In this document: piece by piece, positions 7,701 to 14,853 of the stretch | Layout: the number at the start of each line of letters is the position of its first letter | How positions within the stretch are numbered: the stretch's first letter is position 1 | DNA from: a virus | Strand: one strand, 5' to 3' | DNA length: 38,061 bases | IMG/VR virus record: IMGVR_UViG_3300025151_000116 | Location: 1-38,061 of that record | Notes under the pieces: model-generated | What the model saw: the letters and a program-made list of their open reading frames with translations, nothing else | The model's database searches: none | What the model was told of the DNA's origin: nothing | Translations under genes and position numbers: made by a program

Positions 7701-10255
7701 CAAATTACTATGTAAACCCAGGTGGCAATAGTGAGATGAGCACTATGTCTTTAGATAGTTGGCTTTATCATAGAGGAGATACAGATACTTTCATGGGGTT
7801 TGCAGCCGCAGACACTATTAGATTTGTTACAAACAGTGCTGAAAGGATGGAGATAGGCAACGGGGGAGTTGTTTTTGGTGGAGGAGCTACTGCTGCTAAG
7901 CCAGTTCACGTCGCTACTGCTGACCAAGGAACCGCTAGACTACGTATTGAGAATACTAATGCAAATGGAGATACTTTTGATTTAATTGCTGGTGTTCATA
8001 ACGTGACTCAAGAGGGATTCTCTATATATCAAGAAAACGCAAGTGCCACTAGACTTAGGATAGATGATGACGGAAATGTTAAGATAGGTAGTGGAGCACC
8101 GTCAGAAAAATTAGACGTAGATGGAAATATAACCGCTAGCGATATAACTGGAAACATATTTTATGATAAAAATAATACAGCTTACTATCTAAACCCAGCG
8201 GCCACCTCAAATTTACAAGAGTTAGAGATATTAAGAAACTCAAGCAATTATACGGTTAACCTAACAGATGCTCACGACAGGGCAGGGTTGATGATTAAAT
8301 CATCTACTGCTTTTGACAGTAAACTTGCATTTAGTTCTGGAGCGAGCTCTAGACAATACATACAAGCCTTAAATAACGCTCATACAACGGGTAGAGATAT
8401 TGTTTTAAACCCATATGGTGGCAACGTCGGGATTGGAATTACCGCACCAGTTAGTAAACTCCACGTGTATAATAACGATGGGCAAACAAGCACGGCTGCT
8501 GGTATAACCGTAGAACAAGACGGAGGCGGTGATGCTATTGTCCAGTATTTATTAACTGGAACAAAAAGATGGACAACTGGTATTGATAATTCTGATGGAG
8601 ATAAATTTAAAATATCTCAAAATACAGATTTAGCTACCGATAACGTAATGACTTTAGACACCTCAGGCAACGTTGGGATTGGGACTACTAGTCCAGGAGC
8701 TAAATTACAGATAAATAATGCCGCTACTGTTGGTTCTACCTCATCACATTTAAGTGGTTTAAATCCTATTTTATATTTAGACGCTGGTAATGCTGCTGGG
8801 CGAAGTATAGTTATAAAAAACCATTCAACTGGCAATGATACGGTAGCTGGAGCATTAAGATTTGCTGTTTCGCCTGATGGGGCGAACTTTAGCCATGCAT
8901 CAATAGAAGCCAAACAAGATGGAAATGGTGCTGTTGATACTTTAGAATTTAGAACTTCTAGTAGTAATACGCAGGCGACTACCAATAATTTAGCAATGAT
9001 TATTGAAGGCGGCGACGTCGGGATTGGTATAACTAGTCCTGGACAAAAACTCCACGTTAATGGGAATGTGGCTGCTGATATATACTATGACAGAAACAAC
9101 ACTGGATATTTCTTTAACGGAGACGCTTCTAAAGATAATGTAGACCTAACTTCAGGCGGTAATTTCGCCATAAACGTACTGGGAACAATTTCTGGCGGTC
9201 ATAGAAAGCATGGGAACTTAGAAACTCTTGAAATGCAGTGGAGTATTGGTGGTAGTACTGACCTCAACTGGAAGAAGCTTGTTGATGTAGTTATAAGTGA
9301 CGCTAACTACGCTGGATGGGGTGCTGAAATAGAGATTACAAACTTTAGCGGTAACTTTGGTAGCGCAACATACAATGGTGGTGAGCTCTTCAAGGGTGCA
9401 CTAAGTATTTATCACTGGGGAGGTTCAGGATACACTCCAGAAGTTCCTCATTCAAACATTCCTTACGAGATGAGGAGTCATGTAAGGTGGTATAAGATAC
9501 AAGAGTCTGGGCAAAACAGGTATCAGCTACAGGTTAAATCTCCTGGAAACTACCAACAGTTATATATAAAAGTAAAGCCAGGAATTGGTAATCAAGTAGC
9601 AGACCTTATATCATACGCTAACGACACAAACGGAGCTACTTCTGGAGGAACTGCATATACATCATCCCAAAGTGCTGATTTTAATCACGAGTTTGCAGGG
9701 GGTATTTGGACTAATAGTAGTCGTAATATAGGTTGGAAAACAATATATGGAAATCCTTACTTATCAACTTACTACGGAAGTATAATAACAAGCTCATCTG
9801 TTTATATTGGAGGTTCTACAGGAAATGGTCAAGATTTATTTTGCGACGACCTTCGTAGCAATAAAGTATTTGATAGAGCAGCTACAGCCTATTACTTTGA
9901 AGGTGGAAATACTGGAGACTCTATAAGGGTCGCTGGTGACGTTGTAGCGTATTACTCTTCGGATAAGAGACTTAAGGACAATATAAAGCCAATAGAAAAC
10001 GCATTAGATAAGGTTAATGCAATAAGTGGTGTTACGTTTGAATGGAATGAGAAGTCACACAAGACTACAGGAAGAAAAGACGTAGGTGTTGTTGCTCAAG
10101 AGGTGGAGGAAGTATTCCCAGAGATTGTAGAAACAAGAACTAACGGATTTAAGGCTGTAGACTATCAAAAACTAACAGCTGTTCTTATTGAGTCTGTAAA
10201 AGAGCTTACAGCTAAGGTTGAGGCTTTGGAATCAAAACAATGTAATTGTAAGTAG
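4769..10255 (+). CDS. Giant tail fibre with C-terminal S74 self-cleaving chaperone domain, 1828 aa
   Basis: The N-terminus (MAKKFLSDIELD) looks like a virion-attachment segment, followed to about residue 190 by a beta-rich domain. The shaft holds eight GNVGIGT-x-SP-type repeats (near residues 201, 285, 362, 473, 1101, 1218, 1300 and 1415), FYD-x-x-NT-x-YY-x-NP units (near 585, 971, 1131, 1437) and two LDAD-x-LDG-x-xAS motifs (near 770 and 880). A unique segment at about 1465-1635 is a candidate receptor-binding domain. The end is an intramolecular chaperone of the endosialidase type (Peptidase_S74): SDKRLKDNI holds Ser1731 and Lys1736, the five-residue spacing of the known catalytic Ser-Lys pair, and GVVAQEVEEVFPEIV follows. 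Cleavage before Ser1731 would release about 98 residues after trimer folding. The stop is TAG. Confidence 0.92.
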   Translation: MAKKFLSDIELDAGLVDVNGNTGTSGQILSSTGSSVSWVNQGDVVAGEADKALSLTITVKNTESVALTKGQVVCAAPSATPPSGNVIEVKRADNNGTDSMPAIGVLNEGLDAAGGANDEGEAIMFGRVSGINTSAFSVGDEVFVSDTAGGLTTTKPTGVKYIQKVGVVIRDDATNGTIEVFGAGRTNDVPTPLYVDHAYQRLGIGTPSPTSLLHVLGSPVATSGALITARNSDATSSNTTFGGIMFNSSPGTDYSIGKSNVNSATTLSFRNANTGASYMDINSSGYVGIGTASPNAKLTVQGDDADIYLRSNDYTIARIINRGSSGTNLDTGLFSLMISDGTNNNVESVRLDAGGNSWLNGGNVGIGTDSPSSAAGFDAKLQLESANPMLVYKETDQSTKWEVGAWGGNYVVYNGTNERMRITSSGNVAIYETLQFFDDSSTPSASAFIHRPSSNTLALGTNSTERMRIDSSGNVGIKTPSPSSDLHINNSNTLPVLRLSYEPVGGYGGGGSIRFQGGASDYVYGDISWYNGSSRDADFNYAAAVRTMSFKVNERNTATNGYFKFYNGSTEVAEINAAGVYGNVFYDQGNTAYYVNPASTGNSFNSLGYAHIRGGITTDGNARSYTWRALENTGSSGTRYQKIARITSSQSSRFVIELAGRSTSYSTPYLPAIGYIVGQLNNDNDYDLVFYNHSGEDTVVDEVGQVDVSTTATDIYIKVSSFSEVTAHAHISDGTIAVESTSAGGTEPTNYVVATIIEVWNSRNDGAGSGLDADLLDGQQASYFINTSGTAQIKSGDLTVDQLITTNNGNGANVRIGDDAWIGDTNVANTLQIQGTSDSTKGYIVFGSSDNTALGRNGTGALTYGGNTIWHAGNDGSGSGLDADTLDGQHASDFASSSHTHTWANISGETANSVNGWGGLRHQTNDGYIDFGPANTSHAHIYTDRPSFYINTPLIVAGGSTINSGDIRANLFYDKNNTNYYVNPGGNSEMSTMSLDSWLYHRGDTDTFMGFAAADTIRFVTNSAERMEIGNGGVVFGGGATAAKPVHVATADQGTARLRIENTNANGDTFDLIAGVHNVTQEGFSIYQENASATRLRIDDDGNVKIGSGAPSEKLDVDGNITASDITGNIFYDKNNTAYYLNPAATSNLQELEILRNSSNYTVNLTDAHDRAGLMIKSSTAFDSKLAFSSGASSRQYIQALNNAHTTGRDIVLNPYGGNVGIGITAPVSKLHVYNNDGQTSTAAGITVEQDGGGDAIVQYLLTGTKRWTTGIDNSDGDKFKISQNTDLATDNVMTLDTSGNVGIGTTSPGAKLQINNAATVGSTSSHLSGLNPILYLDAGNAAGRSIVIKNHSTGNDTVAGALRFAVSPDGANFSHASIEAKQDGNGAVDTLEFRTSSSNTQATTNNLAMIIEGGDVGIGITSPGQKLHVNGNVAADIYYDRNNTGYFFNGDASKDNVDLTSGGNFAINVLGTISGGHRKHGNLETLEMQWSIGGSTDLNWKKLVDVVISDANYAGWGAEIEITNFSGNFGSATYNGGELFKGALSIYHWGGSGYTPEVPHSNIPYEMRSHVRWYKIQESGQNRYQLQVKSPGNYQQLYIKVKPGIGNQVADLISYANDTNGATSGGTAYTSSQSADFNHEFAGGIWTNSSRNIGWKTIYGNPYLSTYYGSIITSSSVYIGGSTGNGQDLFCDDLRSNKVFDRAATAYYFEGGNTGDSIRVAGDVVAYYSSDKRLKDNIKPIENALDKVNAISGVTFEWNEKSHKTTGRKDVGVVAQEVEEVFPEIVETRTNGFKAVDYQKLTAVLIESVKELTAKVEALESKQCNCK
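5621..9040 (+). repeat. Dispersed GNVGIG shaft repeats with a conserved nucleotide core
   Basis: Units near 5621, 5851, 6184, 8420, 8666 and 9011 share a core close to ggcaacgtcgggattgg. They also share the same unusual codons GTC and GGG, which neighbouring genes mostly avoid. The unit at 5371 keeps only the later half (gggattgg), and the one at 8069 is changed at the DNA level while keeping the protein pattern. The feature spans the first to the last copy with the conserved core. Confidence 0.7.
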
Positions 10256-10257
10256 TT

Positions 10258-10818
10258 ATGGCAGTACCAGCGAGCGGTCAACTATCTTTAGGAAAGATAT
10301 ATAGAGAACTTATATATGATAATTATAATGCATCAACAGCTGTTTCTGGAGTTAGTGCATCTCTTAAAAATATGTCTACAGGAGATACAGAAACATTAAA
10401 CACTTCTGGTTCTACTTTAGTTCCAGATGGAAGTGCCCCTCACAAGATGAGTGAGTGGCGTGGATATGACCATGATGCTTCAACGGCAACTGCTCCGACT
10501 GTTACAACTGGAATCGTAAGTTGGAGTAGTAGTGAAGGAATAATAGAGGCTTTTGGTAGTGTTAGCAACGATGGAGGCGCAACCATAACACAAAGAGGAT
10601 TTGCGTTCTCAACATCATCAACAAGTCCCACAAGCCCTACTGTAAGCGCTACAGGCACAACAGGCATAATGAGTGCTGATATTTTTGTGATACAATCGTC
10701 AAGTAGTTATAATATGTATGTTAGAGCTTTTGCCACAAATAGTGTGGGCACAAGCTACGGGGTAACTAGAACTGTAACTGTACCTCGTGGTAGTGGCGGA
10801 GGGTTTATAAGCCCTTAA
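10258..10818 (+). CDS. Tail structural protein with C-terminal fibronectin-III-like domain, 186 aa
   Basis: Residues 1-75 (MAVPASGQLSLGKIYRELIY, then APHKMSEWRGYDHD) match a small domain common at the N-terminus of phage fibre and adhesin proteins. Residues about 79-175 form a beta-sandwich-like domain (VSNDGGATITQRGFAFS, then YNMYVRAFATNSVGTSYG), the pattern of fibronectin-III-like modules that recur in Bacteroidetes surface proteins and phage tails. The protein ends with a Gly-rich tip (PRGSGGGFISP). Its probable role is a short fibre or decoration that binds sugars or the host surface. The start is 2 nt after the giant fibre's stop, indicating cotranslation. Confidence 0.75.
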   Translation: MAVPASGQLSLGKIYRELIYDNYNASTAVSGVSASLKNMSTGDTETLNTSGSTLVPDGSAPHKMSEWRGYDHDASTATAPTVTTGIVSWSSSEGIIEAFGSVSNDGGATITQRGFAFSTSSTSPTSPTVSATGTTGIMSADIFVIQSSSSYNMYVRAFATNSVGTSYGVTRTVTVPRGSGGGFISP

Positions 10819-10836
10819 AAAAAATTAGTATATTTG
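10804..10836 (+). promoter_or_regulatory. Bacteroidetes-type promoter
   Basis: TATATTTG at 10829-10836 matches TANNTTTG, with TTTA (10804-10807) 21 nt upstream as a weak -33 element. The box ends 19 nt before the ATG at 10856. The downstream sequence (CAATATAAAT) is nearly the same as that after the box at 17306. Confidence 0.6.
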
Positions 10837-10855
10837 CAATATAAATATTTAAGTT

Positions 10856-11275
10856 ATGAATATATCATATGAATGGAAGATTACGGCTTTGAAGAAAGCA
10901 CCATCACTAGACGGATTGTCAGATGTAATCACACACGTAAGATTTGACTATACTGGAACCGACGCTGATTCTGGTGAGTCATACACATTTAGTGGCGCAT
11001 GCCCTATACTACCTCCAGACCCTAATGTATTTACCCCTCTAGCAGAGGTTTTAGAGTCTGATGTAATTTTATGGGCACAAGCAAATCACCCAACAGACCA
11101 CATGAACTCTGTTATTGAGAAAGCAATTTCAGATAAAATTACTCCTAAAAATGAGGATGTAGGCACTGATGAGGTTTCTTGGTTGGCGTCTCCAGAAGAA
11201 CAGGTAGAGGAATCTACAGAGGAACAAGTAGAGGAATCTACAGAGGAACAAGTAGAGGAATCTACAGAAGAATAA
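10856..11275 (+). CDS. Small phage protein with a repeated acidic tail, 139 aa
   Basis: The first 100 residues (MNISYEWKITALKKAPSLDG, then LSDVITHVRFDYTGTDADSG) form a beta-rich domain known from short conserved phage proteins with the start Y-x-W-x-I-x-x-LK. Their function is unknown to me. The region around PLAEVLESDVILWAQAN resembles the helical end of that domain. From about residue 112 the protein becomes a highly acidic tail of three perfect eight-residue repeats (EQVEESTE). Such a tail could act as a flexible charged linker or be disordered. It lies first after a Bacteroidetes-type promoter box and is followed 21 nt later by a small coiled-coil gene. Confidence 0.65.
   Translation: MNISYEWKITALKKAPSLDGLSDVITHVRFDYTGTDADSGESYTFSGACPILPPDPNVFTPLAEVLESDVILWAQANHPTDHMNSVIEKAISDKITPKNEDVGTDEVSWLASPEEQVEESTEEQVEESTEEQVEESTEE
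11198..11269 (+). repeat. Three tandem 24-bp coding repeats
   Basis: The unit gaacaagtagaggaatctac plus agag occurs three times in frame (11198-11221, 11222-11245, 11246-11269), with one or two third-position differences. It encodes EQVEESTE. The near identity at DNA level indicates recent expansion by slippage or unequal recombination. Confidence 0.9.
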
Positions 11276-11296
11276 TAATAATTAAAATCAAATAAA

Positions 11297-11575
11297 ATGG
11301 CTAAATCAACAAAGGACATTCCTGTCCAAGCAACAATTCAAATCGACGAAAAAATATTAAACAGTATTCGTCAAATCAGACAAACTCAGTCTAGCATACA
11401 GCTAGAAATTGGAGCTATGGAGGCTCAAAAACATTTAGCGCTTCATAAGCTGCATGAAGAAGGAGAAAAGCTTCAATCTATTATGATTGAGCTAGAAAAA
11501 GAGCACGGAAAAGGAAGTATCAACTTAGATACAGGAGAGCTCACTCTTGATTCCCCTGGTAATGGAAATTCGTAA
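11297..11575 (+). CDS. Small coiled-coil protein, 92 aa
   Basis: The protein starts MAKSTKDIPVQATIQIDEKI and has a heptad-like helical middle (residues 18-68, with SIRQIRQTQSSIQLEIGAME). It ends with a short polar tail (GSINLDTGELTLDSPGNGNS). No catalytic motif, membrane segment or cysteine is seen. Size and position, a few genes before the terminase, would suit a small virion or assembly accessory protein, but I do not recognise the family. Its last 14 nt overlap the start of the next gene in another frame. The ATG follows an A/T-rich leader ending AAATAAA. Confidence 0.65.
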   Translation: MAKSTKDIPVQATIQIDEKILNSIRQIRQTQSSIQLEIGAMEAQKHLALHKLHEEGEKLQSIMIELEKEHGKGSINLDTGELTLDSPGNGNS

Positions 11576-11786
11576 AATATCAATAGGAGCAGACTACAAG
11601 GGTAGCGCTATGCACTACATCTTAGGACAAGATGTTTTGAATGGTAGCCATACTATTCATCTTATTGACTTTGACAAAGACAAAGAATCATATCTTATAT
11701 ATATAGAAAAAGATAATGAGGTTTTTCTTTGGAAGGAATTTAACAAGAATATACCTGTATCCATAGAGTACAACATTTATTTCTAA
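11562..11786 (+). CDS. Hypothetical small protein, 74 aa
   Basis: I choose the ATG at 11562, giving MEIRKISIGADYKGSAMHYI. An earlier ATG at 11547 would add only five residues and a longer overlap with the preceding gene. The protein is compact, with GQDVLNGSHTIHLIDFD, then ESYLIYIEKDNEVFLWKEF, suggesting an alternating strand and loop fold. There is no membrane segment and no recognised catalytic motif. It ends one base before the co-chaperonin ATG, so the two are very probably translated together. The function is unknown. Confidence 0.65.
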   Translation: MEIRKISIGADYKGSAMHYILGQDVLNGSHTIHLIDFDKDKESYLIYIEKDNEVFLWKEFNKNIPVSIEYNIYF

Positions 11787-12344
11787 ATGAAATCACCGTA
11801 TTACTTCATCATTAAACCTGTTGGAGATGAATACGTGAACGAGGTCGAGATAGCTGGGAAGAAGATAATTGTAAATTCAAGTGTAGAGGACCACAAGCAC
11901 GTAAATCGTCTTGGAGAAATAGTGCATGTCCCTGGCAGATATAAAGGAAATATATCAGTTGGGGATATCATCATTGTACACCATAATATATTCAGGATTT
12001 ACTATGACATGAAGGGTAGGCCTAAAAAGTCACCAAACTTTTTCAAAGACGGTCTATATTTCATAGACGAAAGTCAGTTTTATCTTTATCATAATGGAGA
12101 CAGATGGAACTCTGTGGACAACTTCTGCTTTGTTAAACCTATCGACAAAGAAAATTCGTATCTTTATGAGGAGGGCGAAGAGCTCAATACAGGTGTTTTG
12201 ATTTATGGCAATGACAATCTGAGTAAGCTAGGCGTTAGTGAGGGAGATAAAATAAACTTTACAAAAAACAGCGAATATCGTTTTGACGTAGATGGAGAGG
12301 TTGTGTATAGAATGAGAACAAATGATATATGCACAGTATTATAG
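11787..12344 (+). CDS. Putative tandem GroES-like co-chaperonin, 185 aa
   Basis: The protein reads as two GroES-like barrels in one chain. Barrel 1 (residues about 5-105) starts YFIIKPVGDEY, has a mobile-loop-like AGKKIIVNSS with Ile27-Ile28-Val29 (GroES has Ile-Val-Leu), then RLGEIVHVPGRYKGNISVGD, and ends GLYFIDESQFYLY. Barrel 2 (about 115-185) starts FCFVKPIDKEN, has TGVLIYGN, LGVSEGDKINFTKN, and ends GEVVYRMRTNDICTVL. GroES hallmarks visible twice are the [VI]KPI start, the V-G-D or E-G-D turn and the closing E-[ST]-D-I-like strand. GroES is about 97 residues and T4 gp31 about 111, so 185 fits a duplicated unit, like the plant plastid Cpn20. It probably caps host GroEL to fold capsid or fibre proteins. 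The assignment rests on motif reading only. Confidence 0.72.
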   Translation: MKSPYYFIIKPVGDEYVNEVEIAGKKIIVNSSVEDHKHVNRLGEIVHVPGRYKGNISVGDIIIVHHNIFRIYYDMKGRPKKSPNFFKDGLYFIDESQFYLYHNGDRWNSVDNFCFVKPIDKENSYLYEEGEELNTGVLIYGNDNLSKLGVSEGDKINFTKNSEYRFDVDGEVVYRMRTNDICTVL

Positions 12345-12345
12345 T

Positions 12346-12624
12346 ATGGGTGATATAAAAGAAATAAAAGAAAGAATTATTCAGGCTGGACATGAAGCTG
12401 TAAAGCAACTAATCAAGGTTGCTGAAGAGGAGATTATAAAACCAGACCCAGATGATGAGTTGGCAGCAGATAGACTAAAAAACGCTGCAGCAACAAAAAA
12501 ACTTGCAATATTCGATGCTTTCGAGATTCTAAATCGAATTGAAAACGAAAAGAATATGCTAGAAAACCCAGAAGAGGAAAAGAAAAACTTAACAGGAGGA
12601 TTTGCAGAAAGAAGGTCTAAATAA
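12346..12624 (+). CDS. Candidate terminase small subunit, 92 aa
   Basis: The ATG at 12346 follows the co-chaperonin stop by one base. An earlier ATG at 12322 lies within that gene and is less likely. The product is almost fully helical and charged: MGDIKEIKERIIQAGHEAVK, then DDELAADRLKNAAATKKLAI and ILNRIENEKNMLE, with a polar tail. Small terminase subunits are short helical DNA-binding proteins encoded just before the large subunit, and no other candidate is present, so position is the main support. I cannot see a clear helix-turn-helix. Its 3' end overlaps the large terminase frame by 23 nt. Confidence 0.5.
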   Translation: MGDIKEIKERIIQAGHEAVKQLIKVAEEEIIKPDPDDELAADRLKNAAATKKLAIFDAFEILNRIENEKNMLENPEEEKKNLTGGFAERRSK

Positions 12625-14851
12625 TGATTTATGCGTAGTTTTAAAGGACTTTATACCATCTAAGGTATTGACATCCAGAAACAGGAAAAAGTCTTTTAAA
12701 TATGGTTATGACGCAGATTTAGACATTATTGTGATATCTAAGGACGGCATGGTTGGTGATGTCGTTCGCATCAATAGCCTCAACATAGCGCTTCCAAAAA
12801 AACCAAAAGAAGTATACAAAAGGGCATCTGACAAGAAAGACCAATATTGGGAAGCTTCAGAATACCCAAAAGCACTAAAACCTTTACAAACTATATTCCA
12901 ATGGAATGAAATGAACAAGGATTTCAAGGAAACTTGGGTTCCTTATATCGAGAATGAGTTTGACAGAAGGGAAAATGGTTTTTGGTTTATGAACAACGGA
13001 AAGCCTGTGTACATAACTGGCACACACTACATGTACTTACAGTGGACAAAGATTGATGTAGGTAAACCAGAATATAGGGAATCAAACAGAGTATTCTTTA
13101 TATATTGGGAAGCGTGTAAATCAGATGATAGATGTTACGGAATGTGCTATTTAAAAAACAGACGTTCTGGTTTTTCATTTATGTCCTCTGCTGAAATAGT
13201 AAATCAAGCAACAATAACATCAGACTCTAGATTTGGTATACTATCTAAAACGGGTAGTGATGCTAAAAAAATGTTTACAGATAAGGTTGTGCCTATATCA
13301 GTGAACTACCCATTCTTTTTCAAACCCATACAAGACGGTATGGATAGACCAAAGTCAGAGCTTGCATACAGGGTTCCAGCTTCTAAACTCACTAGGAAGT
13401 CCATATCAAACACCAGCGTTACAAATGACCTGCAAGGATTAGATACTACTATCGACTGGAAGAACACAGGAGACAATAGTTATGATGGGGAAAAACTAGC
13501 TTTACTAGTACATGATGAAAGCGGAAAGTGGGAAAAGCCAGATAATATTCTGAACAACTGGCGTGTAACAAAAACTTGCTTGCGTTTAGGTAGCAGGGTT
13601 ATAGGTAAATGTCTTATGGGTTCTACCTCTAACGCTTTGGATAAAGGAGGAGAAAACTTTAAAAAACTATACTACGACTCAGACCCAACCACACGTAATT
13701 CAAATGGACAAACAAAAAGCGGACTATACAATCTGTTTATTCCAATGGAATGGAATATGGAGGGCTTTATTGATATGTATGGACAGCCAGTTCTTGAAAC
13801 TCCAGAATCACAGATAATAAGTATAAACGGTGATTATATCAGCCAAAGCGCATTAGAATATTGGCAAAACGAAGTTGATAGTCTTAAAAACGACCCTGAT
13901 GCGCTAAACGAATATTACAGACAATTTCCTAGAACAGAGTCTCACGCTTTTAGAGATGAATCTAAAAATACCATATTCAACCTTACTAGAATATATGAGC
14001 AAATAGACTACAATGATTCTTTTGCTATAAAGTCCACGGTGTCAAGAGGTAACTTTCATTGGAGAAATGGTCAAAGAGATACTGAGGTTGTATTCAGTCC
14101 AGAGAACAAGGGAAGGTTTTTTCTGTCATGGATTCCTAGTAAGGAGCTAATGAACAATGTTACAGAAAAGAATGGTAGGAAATATCCTGGTAATGCACAC
14201 ATGGGTTCTTTTGGTTGTGACTCTTATGATATATCTGGAACTGTAAATGGAGGGGGTTCTAAGGGGTCTTTACATGGAATGACTAAATTTCATATGGAAG
14301 ACGGTCCAACGAATATGTTTTTCTTAGAATATATATCAAGACCTCAAACTGCCGAGCTTTTCTACGAAGATGTATTGATGGCTTTACATTTTTATGGTAT
14401 GCCGATACTAGTAGAAAACAATAAGCCAAGATTATTGTATTATTTAAAAGAAAGAGGATACAGAGCTTTCTCTTTAAATAGACCAGATAAACACAGAAAT
14501 GTTTTGTCAAAAGCAGAGCGTGAGCTGGGAGGAATACCATCTTCTTCTGCCGTAATCTCTGTACACGCAGAAGGTATAGAGAGTTATATAGAAAACCATG
14601 TGGGTGTACTTAGAGACCAAGCCAACATGGATTTTGGAAGCTGCGGTAATATGTTTTTTAATAGGACTTTGCTTGATTGGGCTAACTATGACATAAACAA
14701 TAGAACGAGGTTTGATGCCACTGTAAGTTCTGGGTTTGCTATTATGGCAAATCAATCACGCAAGAATATAGGACAAGAAAAACGTAATCAAATAAATATT
14801 AACTTTGCAAGATACAGTAACAAAGGTTTTGTTAGTGAAATTATTAAATAA
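12602..14851 (+). CDS. Terminase large subunit
   Basis: This protein of about 749 residues is the ATP-driven DNA-packaging motor. The ATPase part has a degenerate Walker A (LKNRRSGFSF, Lys185 to Gly190), a Walker B LALLVHDE ending Asp305-Glu306, and a coupling motif KCLMGSTSN. The C-terminal RNase-H-like nuclease part shows acidic residues in order: Asp540 (FGCDSYD), Glu605 (PILVENNKP) and Asp692 or Asp705 (LLDWANYD, RTRFDATVSS). The start is unclear. The frame has no ATG until residue 50 and opens after a TAA at 12590-12592, so TTG at 12602 is used here, with TTG at 12668 as an alternative. An AGGAGGA lies just upstream but very close to the first TTG. The portal gene follows after 2 nt. Confidence 0.9.
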   Translation: MQKEGLNNDLCVVLKDFIPSKVLTSRNRKKSFKYGYDADLDIIVISKDGMVGDVVRINSLNIALPKKPKEVYKRASDKKDQYWEASEYPKALKPLQTIFQWNEMNKDFKETWVPYIENEFDRRENGFWFMNNGKPVYITGTHYMYLQWTKIDVGKPEYRESNRVFFIYWEACKSDDRCYGMCYLKNRRSGFSFMSSAEIVNQATITSDSRFGILSKTGSDAKKMFTDKVVPISVNYPFFFKPIQDGMDRPKSELAYRVPASKLTRKSISNTSVTNDLQGLDTTIDWKNTGDNSYDGEKLALLVHDESGKWEKPDNILNNWRVTKTCLRLGSRVIGKCLMGSTSNALDKGGENFKKLYYDSDPTTRNSNGQTKSGLYNLFIPMEWNMEGFIDMYGQPVLETPESQIISINGDYISQSALEYWQNEVDSLKNDPDALNEYYRQFPRTESHAFRDESKNTIFNLTRIYEQIDYNDSFAIKSTVSRGNFHWRNGQRDTEVVFSPENKGRFFLSWIPSKELMNNVTEKNGRKYPGNAHMGSFGCDSYDISGTVNGGGSKGSLHGMTKFHMEDGPTNMFFLEYISRPQTAELFYEDVLMALHFYGMPILVENNKPRLLYYLKERGYRAFSLNRPDKHRNVLSKAERELGGIPSSSAVISVHAEGIESYIENHVGVLRDQANMDFGSCGNMFFNRTLLDWANYDINNRTRFDATVSSGFAIMANQSRKNIGQEKRNQININFARYSNKGFVSEIIK

Positions 14852-14853
14852 AT

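Noticed and set aside
4735-8985. Long minus-strand open frames opposite the fibre genes
   Set aside because: They lie wholly within strongly supported plus-strand genes, are of low complexity and have no domains or promoters; they reflect biased codon use of Ser/Thr/Gly-rich sequence.
4769-10255. Diversity-generating retroelement target in the fibre
   Set aside because: No reverse transcriptase gene or template repeat is visible in the window, and the repeats are structural shaft units.
10801-10830. Terminator after the fibronectin-like tail gene
   Set aside because: GGGTT and AGCCC can form only a 5-bp stem with a four-base loop and are followed by A residues, not a T-run.
11198-11269. CRISPR-like array
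   Set aside because: The repeats are contiguous without spacers, in frame, and encode an acidic tail.
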